From NCBI GenBank assembly GCA_937928045.1, contig CALFWO010000064.1, positions 1-36,881 on the forward strand: 36,881 nt of DNA, read 5' to 3'. A program made the translations under genes and the position numbers. Under the pieces are notes generated by a model that made no database searches, had not been told where the DNA came from, and saw only the letters and a program-made list of their open reading frames with translations. Positions 32,785 to 36,881 of this stretch are shown one piece after another; positions within the stretch are counted from its first letter, which is position 1; each line of letters starts with the position of its first letter. Source of the stretch: an uncultured Saprospiraceae bacterium. Its GTDB lineage: Bacteria; Bacteroidota; Bacteroidia; Chitinophagales; Saprospiraceae.

Positions 32785-33864
32785 ATGATTACAGAAATAC
32801 ATTATCCTAAAACGCTAGCTCCAGAAAAACTGGATGAATATTTGGCCAGAGGTTGGTTCAGAATGGGTTCTATGATATTCACTTGTCACTTTCTCTGTTT
32901 TGAAAACGACTTGTATTCTGCTGTATGGATTCGTCTGCCACTGGAAGGTTATACTTTTAGAAAAAGCCTTCGAAAAATTATTAGCAGGAACAAAAAGAAA
33001 TTTAACGTCTTTGTTCGAAAAGCCAGATTTGATCAAGAAAAAGACGATCTGTATCAGTTACACAAGGCTCGCTTTGAAGGATACATTGCTCCAACATTGA
33101 AAGATTCATTATTTGGTTCTGGTGATAAAAGAGACTTATATGATACTTGGGAAACGTGTATTTATGATGGCGAAAAATTAATCGCCGCGAGTTTCTTTGA
33201 TCTAGGTTCGGACAGTTTAGCTAGCATCATGGGGCTCTATGATCCGGCTTACGAAAAACATAGTCTAGGGATTTATACGATGCTGTTGGAAATTCAGTTC
33301 GGGAAAGCCCATAAAATGCAGTTTTACTATCCTGGATATATTGTTCCTGGTTATGATAGGTTTGATTATAAAAAAAGAATAGGAGCCACTGAATTCTATA
33401 GTCTGACTTCAAAGTCTTGGGAACAAACAGCGGATATCGAATACAACAGACTTCCAGCTGAAACTTTGTTCGAAAAACTTGAAGGCGTAGAAAAGGCTTT
33501 GGATGGTTTAGAAATAAATAACCGCCGTTATATTTATCAATTGTATGATAAAAAACTGTTTGGATTCGATGACATGGATTATTTCCGTGCACCGGTTTTT
33601 TTGAAAATTGCGGAGTATCCGGAGAATGCCAATAAATGGCTGGTCTTGGAGTTTGACTACATGAAAAAAGTCTATCGGTTTTCTCAAGTTGCAAAGTTCA
33701 ATGACCCTTTGTTGTTTATCTATGACTTGTTTAAAGATGTTGATCCAGAGAAAAATTTGATTGATTTTTTGTTTTGCGAGCAAACGATTTTTGAAGACAA
33801 AGAGTTGTCAATTGTCGTTGCAAAAATCCAAACGTACATGGAGGTATCATTTACTAAGGACTAG
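32785..33864 (+). CDS. Arginyl-tRNA--protein transferase-like protein (ATE/Bpt family)
   Basis: The 359-residue soluble protein has the GNAT-like core of aminoacyl-tRNA-protein transferases. The family C-terminal signature is visible as SIMGLYDPAYEKHSLGIYTM followed by QFYYPGYIVPGYDRFDYK, matching the YDP-SLG-x-Y and YLGYW-x(4)-MxYK pattern of ATE and Bpt. The N-terminal part contains ARGWFRMG and a CHFLC pair. These enzymes attach Arg or Leu to N-terminal acidic residues to mark proteins for ClpS/ClpAP degradation. The last ~120 residues are additional compared with Bpt and have no recognised domain. Substrate and activity are inferred. It is a single gene with a candidate promoter. Confidence 0.72.
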   Translation: MITEIHYPKTLAPEKLDEYLARGWFRMGSMIFTCHFLCFENDLYSAVWIRLPLEGYTFRKSLRKIISRNKKKFNVFVRKARFDQEKDDLYQLHKARFEGYIAPTLKDSLFGSGDKRDLYDTWETCIYDGEKLIAASFFDLGSDSLASIMGLYDPAYEKHSLGIYTMLLEIQFGKAHKMQFYYPGYIVPGYDRFDYKKRIGATEFYSLTSKSWEQTADIEYNRLPAETLFEKLEGVEKALDGLEINNRRYIYQLYDKKLFGFDDMDYFRAPVFLKIAEYPENANKWLVLEFDYMKKVYRFSQVAKFNDPLLFIYDLFKDVDPEKNLIDFLFCEQTIFEDKELSIVVAKIQTYMEVSFTKD

Positions 33865-33893
33865 AAAATTAAGCTTGATCACCTTCAATGTTT

Positions 33894-34424
33894 TTACCAA
33901 ACCTTAATTAATTCTCCTTCCTCGACCCACTTGGACCACTTGGCATTATAGGTGTGAATTAGCTTGGTAGGATTGCCGTTTTCATCAACCAAAGGAAGAT
34001 CTTCATTCGCCCATTCGAACAGGCTTCCATACAAATTACTAACATTAGAATATCCTTTGCTCATCAGGTCTTCCGCCATCTTCTCACTTCGATAGCCAAC
34101 TGAACAATACAAGACGATTGGTTGATCCTTGGAGACGCCATCAAGTACAGACCAGTCGAAATTTTTATAACCAGAAAAGGTAGCTCCGGGTATGTGGCTC
34201 ACCTTAAACTCTTCCTTTTCCCTCGCGTCAAGAACTAGATAATTTGACTTGGTTTTCGCCAGTTCTTGAACTCCAATTACTGGCACCGTAAAGCTGAGTA
34301 GTTTTTCTAATTTCTTTGAAAAAGCCTCTGCTTCAATAGCTGGCAATGTTGCAGGAACATTTTGCGCGCAGGAGGAAAGAATAAAGGCTGAAAACAATAA
34401 ATAACTTAATATTCTTTTTTTCAT
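33894..34424 (-). CDS. Rhodanese-like domain lipoprotein
   Basis: The 176-residue protein has a lipoprotein signal (SSCA, Cys19) and one rhodanese domain at about 45-150. The active-site loop is YCSVGYRS with catalytic Cys107. LVLDAREKEEFKVSHIPGA (64-82) is the entrance motif. The loop size suits a sulfurtransferase rather than a Cdc25-type phosphatase. It should face the periplasm; partner and substrate are unknown. Its ATG overlaps the TGA of mvaD (ATGA), so translation is likely coupled to that gene. Confidence 0.88.
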   Translation of the reverse strand: MKKRILSYLLFSAFILSSCAQNVPATLPAIEAEAFSKKLEKLLSFTVPVIGVQELAKTKSNYLVLDAREKEEFKVSHIPGATFSGYKNFDWSVLDGVSKDQPIVLYCSVGYRSEKMAEDLMSKGYSNVSNLYGSLFEWANEDLPLVDENGNPTKLIHTYNAKWSKWVEEGELIKVW

Positions 34425-35530
34425 TGTGCTACTTCTGAGTCAGAATCTAATTCGATCGGTCCAATTCCGACATGATCATCAATCCACATATTGTCTTCGC
34501 AATACGGCAATAAAACTTCCTCTTGAAATTTTAAAACCTTATCACGAATGTATCCTGGATATAATAGGTGAATATTGGGTCCGGCATCCAAAGTGAAATA
34601 AAGCGGTAAGTTTGTTTCCTTTCGGAAAGCACGAACCTCATTGATAATATTAAGGCTGTTTGGCTCCATCAAAAGATAGGAAGGCGTCGAGGCCATCATC
34701 AATGCATGTAATGTTAACGCCTCGTCTTCAACGATTGTTCCGAAGGCTTCTAGGTCTCCACTTTTTAATGATTCCGAAAGTCGATTTAGCCGCATCCGCG
34801 CTTGTTCGAATCGAGGCTTAGCAAAAACATTGTTTTCCATCAAAGCATGTCCCGCACGACTGCTGACTGATTTTTCTTTTGCAGAAACGATTAATATACT
34901 GTCTTGAAATGATTTGTAAATATCATTCACGTCGCTATACTCTACGGCGTATTCGTCTGAACTATTTGGAGCGATAGAAGTCTTTCCCCAAACGGCAAGA
35001 TGACTGTATATAGATCTGCAAGCCGAGCCTGAACCAAGGCGCGCAATGTAACTTGCCTTGTTGTGAAAGTCTTGATCAGATTCTAAAGTGCCGAATAACT
35101 CATGTTCCAATGAACAAAGACACAGCGCCAAGGCACTCATGCTCGAAGCGGAAGAAGCAATTCCGGCGGAATGCGGAAAAGAATTCCCCGACCGGATCGT
35201 TAAATGCAGTTGTCTTAGAAATGGAAAAATATCATGAATGCTCTCTAGGAACTTCTGAATTTTTGCTTTGAAAGCAGGCTGTTCTTCTTTGTGAAAAAAG
35301 AATTGCAAATCTATTCCTTGATCGACACCAGTCTTTGGAGCATACTCTAAGGTTGTTTCTGTGAATGCATGGTCGAGTGTAAAACTAATAGAAGGATTTG
35401 ATGGTAATTGACGGCCGTGCTTTCCCCAATATTTTATCAAAGCGATGTTGGATGGTGATCTCCAAGCGATTTTTCCGGGTTCGATTTTGGCCGTTTCTAT
35501 GATAAGGTTTGGGTTGGTGTAGTCGATCAT
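34421..35530 (-). CDS. mvaD: Diphosphomevalonate decarboxylase
   Basis: The start is set at the ATG at 35530 (369 residues); the frame stays open to 35596, but that extension would cross the divergent reading frame and does not look conserved. This GHMP-kinase-family enzyme converts mevalonate diphosphate to isopentenyl diphosphate using ATP. The N-terminal signature SPSNIALIKYWGK is at 25-37, the phosphate loop SAGIASSASSMSALA is at 121-135, and the conserved LDAGPNIHLLYP lies near the C-terminus. It shows that the organism uses the mevalonate route, unlike bacteria with the MEP route. The other pathway genes are outside the window. The rhodanese gene overlaps its stop by four bases. Confidence 0.92.
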   Translation of the reverse strand: MIDYTNPNLIIETAKIEPGKIAWRSPSNIALIKYWGKHGRQLPSNPSISFTLDHAFTETTLEYAPKTGVDQGIDLQFFFHKEEQPAFKAKIQKFLESIHDIFPFLRQLHLTIRSGNSFPHSAGIASSASSMSALALCLCSLEHELFGTLESDQDFHNKASYIARLGSGSACRSIYSHLAVWGKTSIAPNSSDEYAVEYSDVNDIYKSFQDSILIVSAKEKSVSSRAGHALMENNVFAKPRFEQARMRLNRLSESLKSGDLEAFGTIVEDEALTLHALMMASTPSYLLMEPNSLNIINEVRAFRKETNLPLYFTLDAGPNIHLLYPGYIRDKVLKFQEEVLLPYCEDNMWIDDHVGIGPIELDSDSEVAQ

Positions 35531-35565
35531 TTGTGAATGTGATTTAGTGTGGTGAAGGTACGGAA

Positions 35566-36072
35566 ATGAAACACTTTTACCTAAATCAATTAACAACCGT
35601 CAATGCAGAGGAGATCAATTCTGTAATTTCTCAAAACATTTATTTGGAATTTTTAACCCAAGAAGATTTTGAATTGTCAGAGACTCAATTGACCCACTTA
35701 ATGAATACATCAAATCAATACGGTCCACTTAATGGTTATAGTCGGTCTATTTTGAAAGTAATAACGGGTAAAAACGTTTTACTTCCATCATTTGAAGCAG
35801 CGGAATAAAGAGAACAGAATACTGCCGATCCAAAATTGGTTTCACAATTCTCCATTTATCCAAATCCAAATTCAGATGCAATTTTATTTCTAGATGGAGT
35901 AGATTTGCAAAAAGAACCCTTTGTCGAAATTTACGATCAATTTGATCGACTTGTTGTTAATCAGCAAATAACCACTTACACGCTAAATATAAACTTGCAT
36001 ACAGGAGTTTATTTTATTAAATTAGTTGAGATTGGAGAAGAGGAACAATTGCAAAAATTAATAATACACTAA
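35566..36072 (+). pseudogene. Broken T9SS-secreted protein gene (C-terminal remnant)
   Basis: Two pieces in the same reading frame are separated by a TAA at 35806-35808. The first (35566-35805, 80 residues) has no signal peptide, and its frame is closed 18 bases upstream by TAG. Between the stop and the second ATG the frame continues (REQNTADPKL). The second piece (to 36072, ending QKLIIH) is a type A T9SS sorting domain, with FSIYPNPNSD, VEIYDQFDRLVV and LHTGVYFIKL. Read through, the pieces would form the tail of a larger secreted protein, so the front is missing and the tail has an internal stop. This is most likely a decayed gene end left after deletion. Two small real genes or a sequencing error are less likely alternatives. 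Confidence 0.65.
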
Positions 36073-36117
36073 TATTATGAAGAGTAGATTTACAGGACTT
36101 TACCAAGCATTATCTAA

Positions 36118-36881
36118 ATGAAGGGAATCTCTTTAATATTAATATTTTTTTTCTTTTGCACTTTGCTGCTAGGTCAAGATTCTTATTCAAAGACTTTTGA
36201 TTTCGGGAATAAACAGTCTGAGATTGTTTGGTCTTTGAAGAAAGTAGGCGATGAAATATATCTAGCCGTTGGCAACAGTTGTGATTCAACTTCCTGTTTT
36301 TATTCTGCAAAGTTTGATCCTTCACTAGCGTCTATAGATTGGTACAAAATCCACCCTTGGATGGATTTTAACAGCCGAGAAATCGTGCAAAAAAATGATA
36401 GTTTATTCTTCTTTGGTCACAAAACGGATAGGTCGAACAATACAATATATGTTTCTGACATAAACGGAGATAGTTTAAACGTTTGGAACTTACCATTTGA
36501 TGACTCAATTGGTACTTTGTTGTCTGGAAGTCAGATTAAGTTTAATGACAACATTGTAGCTATGGGCGGAGTGAATGCTTCGGGAAATTATCCTCCCACA
36601 TTTTTATACTGGTTGAATAGTCAAGGCCAAACTGATACCGTGATGCAGTTTTCTCCTGGAAATTTCAGCCAGTTATTTGCTCAAGGACACGTTGATCACA
36701 ATAATGAATTAAACGTGATTATACGATTTAATCATTTGAGTCCCAACAACAGCATTCGCTATCAAATTTTAAAATTCAACACCAATCGCGAATTAATCTG
36801 GCAATGGGAAAGCCCCGCCGACATGCGATTGGCAGGCGATATGCCGCCCCGCTTTTTAGTACATAGCAATGGTAACATATA
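36118..36881 (+). CDS. Large secreted protein, N-terminal part (runs off the window)
   Basis: An open frame from the ATG at 36118 reaches the window edge without a stop (254 codons). It starts with a clear signal peptide (MKGISLILIFFFFCTLLLGQ), followed by a mature chain rich in Asn, Ser, Asp and aromatic residues. Repeated short beta-type units such as GDEIYLAVG, NDSLFFFGH and NDNIVAMGGVN suggest a beta-propeller. Secreted proteins of this build in Bacteroidota usually end in a T9SS sorting domain, which would lie outside the window. It follows the broken T9SS gene after 45 bases on the same strand. Specific function is unknown; adhesion or surface display is only a guess. Confidence 0.75.
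   Translation, partial: MKGISLILIFFFFCTLLLGQDSYSKTFDFGNKQSEIVWSLKKVGDEIYLAVGNSCDSTSCFYSAKFDPSLASIDWYKIHPWMDFNSREIVQKNDSLFFFGHKTDRSNNTIYVSDINGDSLNVWNLPFDDSIGTLLSGSQIKFNDNIVAMGGVNASGNYPPTFLYWLNSQGQTDTVMQFSPGNFSQLFAQGHVDHNNELNVIIRFNHLSPNNSIRYQILKFNTNRELIWQWESPADMRLAGDMPPRFLVHSNGNI

Noticed and set aside
33227-33694. 155-codon minus-strand open frame
   Set aside because: It lies wholly inside the arginyl-transferase-like gene, has a Pro/His/Phe-rich, low-plausibility composition and matches no domain. It is an antisense shadow.
35806-35808. TAA read as a recoding or readthrough site
   Set aside because: There is no SECIS-like or pyrrolysine context (the codon is TAA), and the fragment also lacks its 5' part, so decay is the simpler explanation.
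1-36881. tRNA, rRNA, CRISPR arrays, insertion sequences, prophage or att sites
   Set aside because: No T-loop/acceptor patterns, regularly spaced repeats, transposase, integrase or phage structural genes were seen on either strand.

Overview
The window looks like chromosomal DNA of a low-GC Bacteroidota bacterium, most likely of the class Saprospiria. Several signs agree. There are type IX secretion (T9SS) proteins: a PorZ-like double propeller and C-terminal sorting domains. Bacillithiol synthesis (bshA) and the mevalonate pathway (mvaD) are present. There is a Bacteroidota-type mreBCD-mrdA locus. Promoters match the Bacteroidota -7 element TAnnTTTG, found exactly in front of seven genes. 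I see no rRNA, tRNA, CRISPR array, insertion sequence or prophage. The family assignment is inference; the phylum is well supported.

Layout. 1-3.7 kb: an MFS exporter converging on a trmB / membrane-anchored glutamate-synthase-like pair. 3.7-7.1 kb: an OmpA lipoprotein, a 42-residue membrane peptide, a small protein with a lanthipeptide-type leader, and an alpha-helical repeat protein. 7.2-12.5 kb: yifB/comM, a GH3-family enzyme and mnmG. 12.4-17.9 kb: an M48-like lipoprotein whose catalytic residues are gone, two tandem long-chain acyl-CoA synthetases and a YceI lipoprotein. 18-25.9 kb: a MerR/CarH-like regulator, bshA, the PorZ-like protein, dnaN-nadD and a metal-site-less M16 protein. 26-30.3 kb: mreB-mreC-mreD-mrdA for cell elongation. 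30.3-34.4 kb: an intact M48 lipoprotein, two OmpH/Skp chaperones, an arginyl-tRNA-protein-transferase-like enzyme and a rhodanese lipoprotein. 34.4 kb to the end: mvaD, a broken T9SS-secreted gene and the first 254 codons of a large secreted protein cut off by the window edge.

How the genes fit together. Much of the window serves the cell envelope: elongation (MreBCD/PBP2), outer-membrane protein delivery (two Skp-like chaperones, OmpA, M48 lipoproteins), T9SS cargo and its PorZ factor, and lipid or isoprenoid metabolism (two acyl-CoA synthetases, mvaD, YceI). tRNA modification (trmB, mnmG), replication (dnaN) and cofactor synthesis (nadD, bshA) are interspersed.

No single large unknown system is evident. 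The most interesting items are three proteins that keep an enzyme or sensor fold but have lost key residues (the M48-like lipoprotein, the M16 protein and the CarH-like regulator), the cysteine-free orphan peptide with a lanthipeptide-type leader, and the very tight tail-to-tail gene packing.
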